NCBI RefSeq assembly: GCF_004795015.1
Contig: NZ_SSBI01000040.1
Coordinates: 1-64,000 of the forward strand
Direction of reading: 5' to 3'
DNA from: Streptomyces sp. A1277
GTDB lineage: Bacteria > Actinomycetota > Actinomycetes > Streptomycetales > Streptomycetaceae
DNA length: 64,000 nt
Part shown: piece after piece, positions 24,718 to 32,668 of the stretch
How the letters are laid out: every line of letters begins with the position of its first letter
How positions within the stretch are numbered: the stretch's first letter is position 1
Made by a program: the position numbers and the translations under genes
Notes under the pieces: model-generated
Seen by the model: only the letters and a program-made list of their open reading frames with translations
Told to the model about the DNA's origin: nothing
Databases searched by the model: none

Positions 24718-24756
24718 TTCACCGCAAGTCATGAGGGCTTCAAGCTCGCTCTCTGA
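24346..24756 (+). pseudogene. truncated IS607-type serine recombinase fused to the GNAT tail
   Basis: From GTG 24346, residues 1-50 form a MerR-like HTH (NLTEWARTQGVHPQTAYRWFREG) followed by the serine resolvase catalytic start (LYARVPSHDQKSDLERQVARL, residues 56-76) and VVVEHKDRF near 120. IS607 family enzymes read ARVSS at this place. Here the catalytic Ser is Pro (codon CCC at 24526-24528). The protein then switches within the shared GGTTC sequence into the tail of the acetyltransferase (TASHEGFKLAL) and stops. A full enzyme would be about 190 residues. It is therefore both truncated and catalytically dead. Confidence 0.8.
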
Positions 24757-24880
24757 GCGCCGCCGGTGGCGTCCGGGCCGCGAGGGTGCCGGGCAGCCAC
24801 GCATCCTTGAGCGTTGCTTCACCTTCACCCGCAGCAGAACTAAGTGGACCTTCATGGTCCGGTGGGCCGAGACTGCGGTC

Positions 24881-25774
24881 ATGACGCCTTCCGCCCCTTC
24901 GCGCCCGCGCCCCTTCGGCCGCGCCCTCTGCGCCATGATCACGCCCTTCACCGCCGCCGGCGCGCTCGATCCGGACGCGGCGGCCGCGCACGCCGCCGCG
25001 CTGGTCGCGGGCGGCTGCGACGGGCTGGTGCTCAGCGGCACCACCGGGGAGTCCCCGACCACCTCCGACGCGGAGAAGGCGGCGCTGCTGCGGGCGGTAC
25101 GCGACGCGGTCGGCCCGGGCGTGCCGCTGGTCGCGGGCGTCGGCACCTCCGACACCCGGCACACGATCGAGCTGGCCCGCCAGGCCGAGCAGGCGGGCGC
25201 CGACGGTCTGCTCGTGGTGACCCCGTACTACAGCAGGCCCCCGCAGGCGGCCGTGGAGGCGCACTTGCGCCGGGTCGCCGACGCCGCGGAGCTGCCCGTG
25301 ATGCTGTACGACATCCCCGGCCGCACCGGCACCCGCATCGAGCCGGAGACCATGCTGCGGCTGGCGGAGCACCCGCGCATCGTGGCGGTGAAGGACTGCG
25401 CGCAGGACCTGCTGGCGGCGACCCGGGTGATCGCGGCGGGCGGACTCGCGTACTACTCGGGCTGCGAGGAGCTGAACCTGCCGCTGTACGCGGTGGGCGG
25501 CGCGGGGTACGTCAGCACGGTCGCCAATGTGGTGCCCGGCCGGATGCGGGCGGTGCTGGACGCCTTCGACGCCGGGGACACGGCCGGGGCCGCCCGGCTG
25601 AACGCGCGGCTGGCACCGCTGACCGCGCTGATGATGGCGTCCGGTCTGCCGGGCACGGTCACGGCGAAGGCGCTGCTGGCCGCGGGCCCGGTCCGCGAAC
25701 CGCTGCAGCCCGCCGGCCGCGAGGCGTCCGACGGGCTGCGCGAGGCGTACGAGGAACTCCTCGCCGCCGCTTAG
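24881..25774 (+). CDS. dapA: 4-hydroxy-tetrahydrodipicolinate synthase
   Basis: A 297-residue DapA that condenses pyruvate with aspartate semialdehyde, the first step of the diaminopimelate/lysine branch. The sequence fits the biosynthetic enzyme closely: ALCAMITPFTAAGALD, LSGTTGESPTTSDAEK (residues 46-61), VTPYYSRPPQAAVEAH (about 112), VMLYDIPGRTGTRIEP (Tyr about 140) and IVAVKDCAQDLLA (Schiff-base Lys about 168). ATG 24881 was chosen by alignment to the usual DapA beginning; ATG 24854 is in frame and possible. An inverted repeat GGACC-TTCAT-GGTCC lies shortly upstream. The stop overlaps that of dapD on the other strand by three bases, with no terminator between. Confidence 0.9.
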   Translation: MTPSAPSRPRPFGRALCAMITPFTAAGALDPDAAAAHAAALVAGGCDGLVLSGTTGESPTTSDAEKAALLRAVRDAVGPGVPLVAGVGTSDTRHTIELARQAEQAGADGLLVVTPYYSRPPQAAVEAHLRRVADAAELPVMLYDIPGRTGTRIEPETMLRLAEHPRIVAVKDCAQDLLAATRVIAAGGLAYYSGCEELNLPLYAVGGAGYVSTVANVVPGRMRAVLDAFDAGDTAGAARLNARLAPLTALMMASGLPGTVTAKALLAAGPVREPLQPAGREASDGLREAYEELLAAA

Positions 25775-26760
25775 CCGTTGCTGTGCAGGACGTCGTTGAG
25801 GCCGTCCCAGACCGCGTTGTTCGGGCGGGCCTCGACGGTTCCGGTCACCGAGTTGCGGCGGAAGAGGATGTTCGAGGCTCCGGAGAGCTCGCGGGCCTTG
25901 ACGACCTGGCCGTCCGGCATGGTGACCCGCGTGCCGGCGGTGACGTACAGGCCGGCCTCCACGACGCACTCGTCGCCGAGCGCGATGCCGACCCCGGCCT
26001 CCGCACCGACGAGGCAGCGCTCGCCGATCACGATGCGCTCCTTGCCGCCGCCGGAGAGCATGCCCATGGTGGAGGCGCCGCCGCCGATGTCCGAGCCGTC
26101 GCCGACGACGACGCCGGCGGAGATCCGGCCCTCGACCATGGAGGTGCCCAGCGTGCCGGCGTTGAAGTTGACGAAGCCCTCGTGCATGACGGTCGTGCCG
26201 GAGGCGAGGTGCGCACCGAGCCGCACCCGGTCGGCGTCGGCGATCCGTACGCCCTTGGGCGCCACGTAGTCCGTCATGCGCGGGAACTTGTCGACGGAGG
26301 TGACCTGGAGGTGCAGGCCGTCGCCGCGGGCGTTGAGCCGCACCCTCTCCAGGTCGTCCACGGCGACCGGGCCCAGCGAGGTCCAGGCGACGTTGGTGAG
26401 CAGGCCGAAGAGCCCGTCGAGGTTCTGCCCGTGCGGCCGGACGAGGCGGTGCGAGAGCAGGTGCAGGCGCAGGTACGCGTCGTGGGCGTCGAGCGGCTTG
26501 TCGTCCAGCGACGCGATGACCGTGCGGACGGCGACGACCTCGACCCCGCGGCGGGCGTCCACCCCGATGGCCTTGGCGGCGCCCTCGCCGAGCAGGTTGA
26601 CGGCCCGGTCGGGGGTGAGCCGCTCCGTTCCGGCCGGGCCGGGCTCGGCGGAGAGCTCGGGCGCGGGGAACCAGGTGTCGAGGACGGAACCGTCGCCGGC
26701 GATGGTGGCGAGGCCGGCGGCGACGGCGCCGGTAGTGCGGGTGGAAGTCGTGTCGGTCAT
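25771..26760 (-). CDS. dapD: 2,3,4,5-tetrahydropyridine-2,6-dicarboxylate N-succinyltransferase
   Basis: A 329-residue trimeric acyltransferase of the left-handed beta-helix (hexapeptide) type, succinylating tetrahydrodipicolinate in the succinylase route to diaminopimelate. The C-terminal half (residues about 175-300) is made of hexapeptide turns: RIADADRVRLGAHLASGTTVMHEGFVNFNAG, MVEGRISAGVVVGDGSDIGGGAS and IGERCLVGAEAGVGIALGDECVVEAGLYV. The length is typical for the longer actinobacterial form. It converges with dapA, which supports a small lysine/peptidoglycan precursor locus. ATG 26760; no ORF-length extension is convincing. Confidence 0.92.
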   Translation of the reverse strand: MTDTTSTRTTGAVAAGLATIAGDGSVLDTWFPAPELSAEPGPAGTERLTPDRAVNLLGEGAAKAIGVDARRGVEVVAVRTVIASLDDKPLDAHDAYLRLHLLSHRLVRPHGQNLDGLFGLLTNVAWTSLGPVAVDDLERVRLNARGDGLHLQVTSVDKFPRMTDYVAPKGVRIADADRVRLGAHLASGTTVMHEGFVNFNAGTLGTSMVEGRISAGVVVGDGSDIGGGASTMGMLSGGGKERIVIGERCLVGAEAGVGIALGDECVVEAGLYVTAGTRVTMPDGQVVKARELSGASNILFRRNSVTGTVEARPNNAVWDGLNDVLHSNG

Positions 26761-26833
26761 ACCAGAAACCTAACGGGCGGGAGGCGGCACGGGCGAACCG
26801 GTCTCAGCGTCCGGGCGTGGCCGGCGCGGCCCG

Positions 26834-27477
26834 GTGGCCGGCTTCTCGCAGGGCGCGTCGGTGGCCCTGCGGCTCGGCCGGGCCCTGGAGGCGGGGCAGG
26901 ACAACTGGTTCCGGCTGGGCGCGCTGGCGCCGGTCGGCGGCGCGTACGACTTCGGGGGCGCGGAGCTGCGCGCGCTGCTCGCGGGCGACCTGGACGCCAA
27001 GTCCAGCGTGGTCTACGCCGCGTACACGCTGGTCGCCTTCAACCGGCTGCACGACACCTACGACAGCCCCGGGGAGGTCACCCGGGACGCGTACGCCGGT
27101 ACGGTCGAGGCCCTTTTCGACGCGCGCACACGGGTCAGGACCTGATGCAGGGCACCCCGGAGACGCTGGACGGTCTGCTGACCGCCCACGGCCGCGCGCT
27201 CCTGGCGCATCCGACAGGCGCCCTGGCCGAGGCGCTGCTGACCACCGACGCGGTCTGCACCGGCTGGGCCCCGGTCGGCCTCTACATGGCGTCCGGCGAC
27301 GAGCAGGCGAGGACCGAGAACACCGCGAACTGCCGGTCGGCGCTGGCCGCCAGGGGGGTGTCCGCCCCGGTCACCGATGTCGGCGCGGTGGACTACCACG
27401 GCTCGCGCCACCTGGGGTCCAACGTGGCGGCCACCTCGCGGATCGTGCGCTGGTTCGGCGAGCTGTCCCGGCGCTGA
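26834..27477 (+). pseudogene. alpha/beta hydrolase pseudogene (5' truncated, frameshifted)
   Basis: Frame 2 (from 26834) reads VAGFSQGASVALRLGRALEAGQDNWF, the nucleophile elbow GFSQG of a secreted alpha/beta hydrolase, then a helical lid region to EALFDARTRVRT and a stop at 27143-27145. The family continuation, DLMQGTPETLDGLLTAHGRALLAHP and so on to RIVRWFGELSRR, is found in frame 1 ending at 27477. The catalytic His-containing segment is VGAVDYHGSRHLGS. One base appears to be missing near 27131-27134 (a CCG became CG). Everything before the nucleophile elbow, including the signal peptide and core strands, is missing. The region before it abuts the dapD promoter. Confidence 0.8.
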
Positions 27478-27495
27478 CCCGCCCTTCCGGCCCGG

Positions 27496-28032
27496 TCAGC
27501 GCGCGATCCGGCCCAGCATCTCCCGCGCGTACGCCTCGTCGTACTCGCCGCCGGTGAGCAGCACCTGGAGGCAGATGCCGTCCATCAGGGCGACCAGGGC
27601 CCGCGCGGTGGCCGGGCCGGTGCGCGGCTGGAGCAGGGCGGCCGTGGCATCGGTCCACTCGGCGGCGACCGGCCGCAGCGCGGGCCGGCGCAGGGCGGCG
27701 AGGTAGAGCTCGTACTCCAGCTCGGCCCGGCCCCGGCCGCCGGCGAAGAACCGGCCGAGCAGCCGGGCGAGTTCGGCCGCGAGGTCGGCGACCGGGTCGG
27801 CGAGGGCCCGGCTCTCGCGCATGACGGCGGCGAAGTTCTCATTCGACCTGCGCAGCGCGGCGATCAGCAGCTCGTCCAGCGAGGCGAAGTGGTACGTGGT
27901 CGAGCCGAGCGGCACATCGGCCTCGGCGGCCACCGAGCGGTGGCTGAGTCCGGCGATGCCCCGCTCGCCGACCACGCGGATCGCCGCGTCGATGATCCGG
28001 CCGCGCCGCTCGGGGTCGTACCGCCGTGCCAT
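27496..28032 (-). CDS. TetR family transcriptional regulator
   Basis: A 178-residue regulator with an N-terminal TetR HTH (residues 5-55: DPERRGRIIDAAIRVVGERGIAGLSHRSVAAEADVPLGSTTYHFASLDEL) and a helical ligand domain ending QVLLTGGEYDEAYAREMLGRIAR. The start ATG 28032 shares one base with the stop of the SMR exporter (TGATG), so the two are coupled. It most likely represses its own operon and responds to a compound exported by the SMR protein. Confidence 0.87.
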   Translation of the reverse strand: MARRYDPERRGRIIDAAIRVVGERGIAGLSHRSVAAEADVPLGSTTYHFASLDELLIAALRRSNENFAAVMRESRALADPVADLAAELARLLGRFFAGGRGRAELEYELYLAALRRPALRPVAAEWTDATAALLQPRTGPATARALVALMDGICLQVLLTGGEYDEAYAREMLGRIAR

Positions 28033-28352
28033 CAGTGCGCCCCGCCCAGGTTGAGCACCACCACACCGGCGATGACGAGCAGGATGCCGGCCGCCTTGGC
28101 CGGCCCTGCGGACTCCCCCAGGAACAGCATGCCGATGAGGGCGACGGCGGCGGTGCCGACGCCGGCCCAGATCGCGTAGGCCGTGCCGACCGACAGGGTC
28201 TTGAGGGTCTGGGCGAGCAGCGAGAAGGCCAGCAGATAGCCGGCGACGGTGATCAGCGAGGGCCAGAGCCGGGTGAATCCCTCGCTGTACTTCATGGCGG
28301 TCGTCCCCGCCACCTCCGCTGCGATGGCCGCGGCGAGCAGTCCGTATCCCAT
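28032..28352 (-). CDS. SMR family multidrug efflux protein
   Basis: A 106-residue four-helix membrane protein of the small multidrug resistance family. Features: GLLAAAIAAEVAGTTAMKYSEGFTRL (first segment with the essential membrane Glu, residue 12), WPSLITVAGYLLAFSLLAQTLKTLSVGTAYAIWAGVGTAAVALIGM (segments 2-3) and AAGILLVIAGVVVLNLG (segment 4). No Shine-Dalgarno is seen. On the minus strand TACACT lies seven bases before the ATG, so the message is probably leaderless. A direct repeat CGTACA-CT-CGTACA covers this spot and could be bound by the TetR protein. Confidence 0.88.
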   Translation of the reverse strand: MGYGLLAAAIAAEVAGTTAMKYSEGFTRLWPSLITVAGYLLAFSLLAQTLKTLSVGTAYAIWAGVGTAAVALIGMLFLGESAGPAKAAGILLVIAGVVVLNLGGAH

Positions 28353-28460
28353 GTGTACGAGTGTACGCAACGGCTGCTCGCCCACGGCCCGGAGTCACCG
28401 GCCGGGCGGGGCGCTACCGTGGTTCGTCCAGTACATGATCGACGGACCGACGGAGCAGCA

Positions 28461-29579
28461 GTGGCGCAGGACGCAGGGTGGGGCGGCGGGGCCTATGGAG
28501 GCGCGCCGTACGGGGGACCGTCCGGGGCTCCCGGGTGGGGTGGCCGGGGCGGTGGCTGGATGCCGCCCCAGCCGGGGGTGATACCCCTCGGGCCGCTGAG
28601 GCTGGGGGACATATTCGGCGGGGCGTTCGCCACCCTGGGCCGCTACGGCAAGCAACTGCTCGCCGTGGGCGCGGCCCTGTACGGCGGCGCGCTGGTCGTG
28701 GTGGGCGCGGTGGTCGCCATCGCGTACGCGGCCGTCGCGGACCATCTGGACCGGCTGTTCGCGCTGACCGAGTACGAGGACCCCGCCGCGCGGGACCTGA
28801 CGCCGGTGCTGGTGGCCTTCGGCGTGGTCTGGCTGCTCTCGATGCTCTCGATGCTGGTCGCCACGGCCGTGGTCTACGCGGCGGTGCCGGTGGTCCTCCA
28901 GGAAGCGGTGCTGGGCCGGCCGACCACGTTCTCCGCGGTCTGGCGGCGGGCCTGGTCGCGGGTGCCGGCGGTGATCGGCGCCGTCCTGCTGACCGGGCTG
29001 ATCACGTTCGTTCCGATGCTGCTCGCCATGGGCGCCCTCATCGCCTGCATCATCGGCGCGGTCACCATGGACAACGGCGGGGGCTCGGCGGCCCTGATCG
29101 TGGTGGGCGTGCTCTGCTTCCTGGCCTGCATCCCGCTGGCCGTCTGGCTCTGGGTGAAGTACTCCCTCGCCCCTGCGGCCGCCGTCTTCGAGGACCAGCG
29201 GCCGGTCGCCTCGATGCACCGCTCGGCCACGCTGATACGCGGCGACTGGTGGCGGGTCTTCGGGATGACGATGCTGGCGGGGATGATCGCCGGTGTCGCG
29301 AGCTATCTGATCCAGCTGCCGTTCAGCTTCCTCGGCATGTTCACCGGCATGCTGGGCTCCGCCGATCTGAGCGACGACCCGAACCCCACGGCGGTCCTCG
29401 CCGCGGTGAGCGGGTACGTGGTGCTCCTGGTGCTCGGGCAGCTGGTGAGCCAGCTGATCGTGGCCGTGTTCCCGCCGCTGGTGACCGGGCTGCTCTACGT
29501 CGACCGCCGCATCCGCACCGAGAACCTCGCCCCGGTGCTCGCCCAGGCCGCCGCCGTACCGCCGCAGTACACGGCGTAG
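28461..29579 (+). CDS. membrane protein of unknown function (glycerophosphodiester phosphodiesterase membrane domain-like)
   Basis: A 372-residue membrane protein from GTG 28461 (GGAG six bases upstream). Residues 1-45 are Gly/Pro/Trp-rich and cytoplasmic. About six hydrophobic segments follow: LLAVGAALYGGALVVVGAVVAIAYAAV, LVAFGVVWLLSMLSMLVATAVVYAAV, VPAVIGAVLLTGLITFVPMLLAMGALIACIIGAV, LIVVGVLCFLACIPLAVWLWVKYSL and two towards the end. SMHRSATLIRGDWWRVFGM near 255 is typical of actinobacterial members related to the membrane domain of glycerophosphodiester phosphodiesterases. There is no catalytic domain, so a direct enzyme role is doubtful. Confidence 0.72.
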   Translation: MAQDAGWGGGAYGGAPYGGPSGAPGWGGRGGGWMPPQPGVIPLGPLRLGDIFGGAFATLGRYGKQLLAVGAALYGGALVVVGAVVAIAYAAVADHLDRLFALTEYEDPAARDLTPVLVAFGVVWLLSMLSMLVATAVVYAAVPVVLQEAVLGRPTTFSAVWRRAWSRVPAVIGAVLLTGLITFVPMLLAMGALIACIIGAVTMDNGGGSAALIVVGVLCFLACIPLAVWLWVKYSLAPAAAVFEDQRPVASMHRSATLIRGDWWRVFGMTMLAGMIAGVASYLIQLPFSFLGMFTGMLGSADLSDDPNPTAVLAAVSGYVVLLVLGQLVSQLIVAVFPPLVTGLLYVDRRIRTENLAPVLAQAAAVPPQYTA

Positions 29580-29599
29580 CGGCCCCGGCGGACCCCGCG

Positions 29600-29676
29600 T
29601 CAGTCGACGAGCGACTCCTTCGGGCGCAGCACGCAGAACTTTGCCCTCGGGACCGCCCCACACACGGAACTAGTAG
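29600..29676 (-). pseudogene. probable stub of a VOC/glyoxalase-fold gene
   Basis: Read on the minus strand, FRVWGGPEG and, after a shift of two bases near 29640, FCVLRPKESLVD and a stop (29600-29602). This resembles the usual C-terminus (DPEGNEFCVLRPKE) of VOC-family proteins. The rest of the gene is not present; foreign sequence begins around 29680. It is a short match, so confidence is moderate. Confidence 0.4.
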
Positions 29677-29679
29677 TTC

Positions 29680-30293
29680 TGGAGTGTTGCTGTGGTGGCA
29701 TCGACGCTGGTCAGGCCCGATACCGAGACTCGAACCCCTTCGGTCCCTACAGGAGGCATGACCCACGCACCCTGGAACCCTCTTGCGGGCACGGTCTACA
29801 CCGAGACCCTTGCACTCCTGGCCGAAGAACCCTGGTTCGCTGCCCGTGTTGAATTCCGGGCGGCCCGCAAGGGCCGATACGACAAGCGATGCTGCGACCG
29901 TAATGCCAGGGGAGTTCAGCGGACTCGTCCCCCTGTCGGCAGGACCGGCCAGCTGGCAGGGAGCGGGGCGGCGCGCACATGAGCCGTCACCGCGTCGTGA
30001 GCCACGCCGCGAGTCCGCTTCCCGTGGTCGTGGCGAGGGCTGCCACCAACCATGCCGGGACACGCTGGATTGTCACATGCAGTCCCCCGCAACGGAGTTC
30101 AAAGGAAGGGGCACGGTTCTTGTCAGTTGTCATGGATGCATCCCATCAAGGTGTGCGGGTGTCGCGGCACGGGGCACCCGCGTGAACTTCCGTGAAGTGC
30201 GGGCCGGAACGTGAAATCGCGTGAAACCCATACTGCCGTGATCGCGATGGTGTATGCCCTGGCTAATTCGGGCCGCGAGGCCGAGCAACAGCG
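29680..30293. other. foreign-looking region without a convincing gene
   Basis: Sequence of mixed codon quality with only short frames. One from 29758 (AGGAGG one base before ATG) reads THAPWNPLAGTVYTETLALLAEEPWFAARVEFRAARKG and ends by 29982 without recognisable similarity. Another from 29979 gives a 68-residue basic peptide. A short palindrome AACTAGTAGTT lies at 29669-29679. The stretch links the VOC stub to the HNH pseudogene and is probably decayed phage or conjugative-element DNA. Confidence 0.45.
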
Positions 30294-30600
30294 CGGTACG
30301 GCCAACGAGCGGGGCTACACCACACGGTGGCAGCACTTCCGGCAGGTCACCTGTACCGGCATCCGTGGTGTTTGCTCTGCGGTGGCACGGCGACGGTGGC
30401 TGATCACCTCCCCGAGTCCCGGCGTGAGCTGGTGGCGGAAGGGGTCGCCGAGCAGGACGCACCGAACCGCTTACGTCCGCTGTGCACGCAGTGTCACAAC
30501 CGAGAGACCCTCGCAGAGGCAACCGGACGGTTGGGCTGCCGCGAATGCGAAGCCGATTCGGACATAGCTCACGGCTCGACCAGGGGAACTCCCCTGCCCT
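30294..30600 (+). pseudogene. HNH endonuclease pseudogene (frameshifted)
   Basis: Frame 1 has QRGTANERGYTTRWQHFRQ, the usual N-terminal signature of phage-type HNH proteins. Near 30345 the similarity jumps to frame 3: HLYRHPWCLLCGGTATVADHLPESR, then NRLRPLCTQCHNRET. The four Cys (codons at 30369, 30378, 30483, 30492), the DH pair (30402-30407) and CHNRE are the zinc and HNH elements. A single-base indel therefore splits the gene. It contains a rare TTA codon (Leu in NRLRP). In phages such genes sit next to terminase, so this supports a prophage or mobile-element remnant. Confidence 0.65.
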
Positions 30601-30908
30601 CGCCTGCCAGATCGGCAGGGGGGAAAAGACTCGCATGGCCCATTGGGGTAATTTGGTGGAGGTGAACGCCTGGAAGTTTCAGGTTAAATCCCCAACCCCC
30701 TAATGAGCCTAGGGAACGGCTCGCCATCGCCGAGCCTGGCTATAACGACTCGGACGCGTGGGACTGATCCGCAGCAACACAGAGCCCCCGTGCTCATCAC
30801 CCACACCAGGGCGACGGGTGCGGGGGCTGATGTCATCCGGGCCCCGCTTGACGGATCGGCCTTGCCGAGCTACGGCAGGGGCATACGCTTGTCGTGAGGT
30901 GAGCGCTG
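30601..30908. other. intergenic remnant ahead of the XRE regulator
   Basis: No complete gene. A frame reads EPRERLAIAEPGYNDSDAWD and stops at 30767, which could be the tail of a lost gene. Then a GC-rich inverted repeat (30782-30827) lies before the promoter area of the XRE gene. Confidence 0.4.
30782..30827. terminator. inverted repeat, probable terminator
   Basis: AGCCCCCG at the left and CGGGGGCT at the right, with CACCC/GGGTG as a further inner pairing and a loop of about 20 bases. It stands between the remnant frame ending at 30767 and the XRE regulator gene. Confidence 0.5.
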
Positions 30909-32153
30909 ATGTCCACAGGGTTGGCAGACAACATCCGGAAGTACCGGCGCACGGCCGGACTGAGCCAGGAAGGGCTGGCCGAGTCGGCCGGCCTTTCGCT
31001 AAGTACCGTTCGCAAGGTCGAACAAGGCGGGGATGTGCGAGTCGAGACCTTGCACGCCCTCGCCCGCGCGCTAAGGGTCAGTACATCTGCGCTGTTCGCT
31101 ACCGAGGCTCCGCGATCCGTGGTCGGCCCCCAAGACGACGTCAACCGGCAGCATCTCGTTGAGTTGCGGCGCGCGCTGATGCCGCCCATCGGGCTTGCCG
31201 CCCCTCTCGGCGCCGATCCGGTGGAACCTGGGGGGCTGGACGCGACCCGTCGGAAGGTTCGGGACGCTCGGGCCCTGTATGACCAGGACCGCTATTCGTC
31301 CGTGGCAAAGTTGCTTCCCCCGCTCTTGCGTGGCTCTGAGGCCGCTGTGAACGTCCTGGATGGTGAGGAGCAGCAGCACGCGGTAGTCGCCCGCTGCCAA
31401 GTGCTGCTGATGACAGGCCAGTTCCTCACGCAGGTGCGGCAGTACGACATGGCTTACTACGCGCTGGCTGAGGCGACCCGCCTTGCCAGAGAGAACGGGC
31501 AGACCCTCACGGCGGCAACCGGTGTCGTCGGCATGTGCTGGTTGCTGCTGCGGCAAGACCGCTTCGACGAATGTGAGCAGCTTGCAGCGCAGACGGCCGC
31601 AGAAATTGAACCTCGACTTTCTTCGGCGTCCGCCACTCACCTGGCCGTATGGGGCGAGCTGTGGCTCAGGGTGGCCGCGTCCAGCGTGCGCAACAACCGC
31701 CCCGATGTAGCCACTGAGGCCCGGCGGATGGCAGCGACGGCAGCGAGCGCCATGGGGCGTGAGGACATGGGTTTTCCCGACCACTGGGGCGGGTTCGGTC
31801 CGGCAACGGTCGAAATGAAGGCGATCGAAGACCTGTCGTTGACTGGGGATGCGCGCGGGGTCCTGCGGCGCGCCGATGAGGGGCCCGTGGGCGCTCGCGG
31901 TTTGCGTAACCTCGGCGGAGTCACCTCTAACAACTGGAACCGCCACCGCCTGGACGTGGCCAAGGCTCATGTCGCATCTGGTGAACACCAGGACGCCATG
32001 GGCGAGCTGATGCAGATCAAGCAGCGCGCAGAGGGCTGGATCACTCATCAGCCCATGGCGCGTTACGTCATGGGCGACATTCTCAAGACTCGTAAGCGCA
32101 CGCTGACCGAAGAGATGCGGAGCATGGCGGCACACCTCGGGGTCGCCGGCTGA
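30909..32153 (+). CDS. XRE family regulator with a TPR-like C-terminal region
   Basis: A 414-residue protein. Residues 4-60 form the Cro/C1-type HTH (LADNIRKYRRTAGLSQEGLAESAGLSLSTVRKVEQGGDVRVETLHALARALRVS). The remainder is helical and looks like tetratricopeptide repeats, e.g. QVLLMTGQFLTQVRQYDMAYYALAEATRLA and GVVGMCWLLLRQDRFDECEQLAAQTA. Such proteins are common regulators in Streptomyces conjugative elements, prophages and quorum-type systems (Rgg/PlcR-like architecture). Codon usage is less GC-extreme than in the core genes, consistent with transfer. ATG 30909; GTGAG before it gives a weak ribosome site. Its target is unknown; the small gene at 32276 follows on the same strand. Confidence 0.82.
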   Translation: MSTGLADNIRKYRRTAGLSQEGLAESAGLSLSTVRKVEQGGDVRVETLHALARALRVSTSALFATEAPRSVVGPQDDVNRQHLVELRRALMPPIGLAAPLGADPVEPGGLDATRRKVRDARALYDQDRYSSVAKLLPPLLRGSEAAVNVLDGEEQQHAVVARCQVLLMTGQFLTQVRQYDMAYYALAEATRLARENGQTLTAATGVVGMCWLLLRQDRFDECEQLAAQTAAEIEPRLSSASATHLAVWGELWLRVAASSVRNNRPDVATEARRMAATAASAMGREDMGFPDHWGGFGPATVEMKAIEDLSLTGDARGVLRRADEGPVGARGLRNLGGVTSNNWNRHRLDVAKAHVASGEHQDAMGELMQIKQRAEGWITHQPMARYVMGDILKTRKRTLTEEMRSMAAHLGVAG

Positions 32154-32275
32154 GCTACTGCGGAGCGCGATACTTCGGCGCATAGGTCTGCTGAACTACC
32201 GCTCGTCGCATGTGGATTGACCCCATCGCCGCTCGTACGGTCCCCATATCAACCGAGCGGACCGAGGGGGCCGAT

Positions 32276-32665
32276 GTGACGCACAGAACTATGGGTGACC
32301 GGAGGCGACGGCAGGACCTTGCCGACGCGGCTGCGGCCTTACCGCCCCGGTTGCTCCCATGGGCCAGGGACGGCAAGTCGTGCTATCTGAGCACGGACGG
32401 CGGACCGAACAGCGTCCTGTCCCGCCTCGCCGACGAGATGGAAGCCGTTCAGCTCGGGATGGGCGTGAACGTCCTGGAGTCGGCGGACAGGGTCTTGTCC
32501 GACCCCAAGTCGCCCCACTCCGAGGTGAGGTACACGGCCCTTCGTCTGTCCGAGTGCCTGCGAGACGCGCTCAGGGTCGCAGAGAGCCGAGGGGACCGCA
32601 TCCCGGAGTCGGACGATGAAGACCACGAGAACGGTCCCACGCTGCCTGCTGAGGCGTTCGGCTGA
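32276..32665 (+). CDS. hypothetical protein (129 residues) of the mobile region
   Basis: A 129-residue soluble protein from GTG 32276, which has GAGGGGG eight bases upstream. ATG 32291 is an alternative start. It is predicted helical: RRRQDLADAAAALPPRLLPWARDGKSCYLST, then LSRLADEMEAVQLGMGVNVLESADRVL and YTALRLSECLRDALRVAESRGDRI, ending in an acidic tail (PESDDEDHENGP). I do not recognise a family. It follows the XRE regulator with a 122-base gap and may be co-regulated with it. The IS element is inserted just behind its stop, so the 3' context has been changed. Confidence 0.6.
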   Translation: MTHRTMGDRRRRQDLADAAAALPPRLLPWARDGKSCYLSTDGGPNSVLSRLADEMEAVQLGMGVNVLESADRVLSDPKSPHSEVRYTALRLSECLRDALRVAESRGDRIPESDDEDHENGPTLPAEAFG

Positions 32666-32668
32666 TCA

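Noticed and set aside
24757..24880. Continuation of the IS607 element (tnpB) after the recombinase
   Set aside because: The bases after 24717 belong to the acetyltransferase tail and the dapA promoter; no tnpB-like frame is present.
24881..25774. A sugar-acid aldolase instead of DapA
   Set aside because: GTTGESPTT, YYSRPPQ and YDIPGRTG are the biosynthetic DapA motifs, and dapD is adjacent.
29728..29750. tRNA-like T-arm (GGTTCGAGTC on the minus strand)
   Set aside because: The stem pairs only three bases and no acceptor, D- or anticodon arms could be found around it.
29758..29982. Small gene with AGGAGG next to ATG
   Set aside because: The ribosome site is one base from the ATG, too close, and the peptide has no recognisable similarity and sits in decayed DNA.
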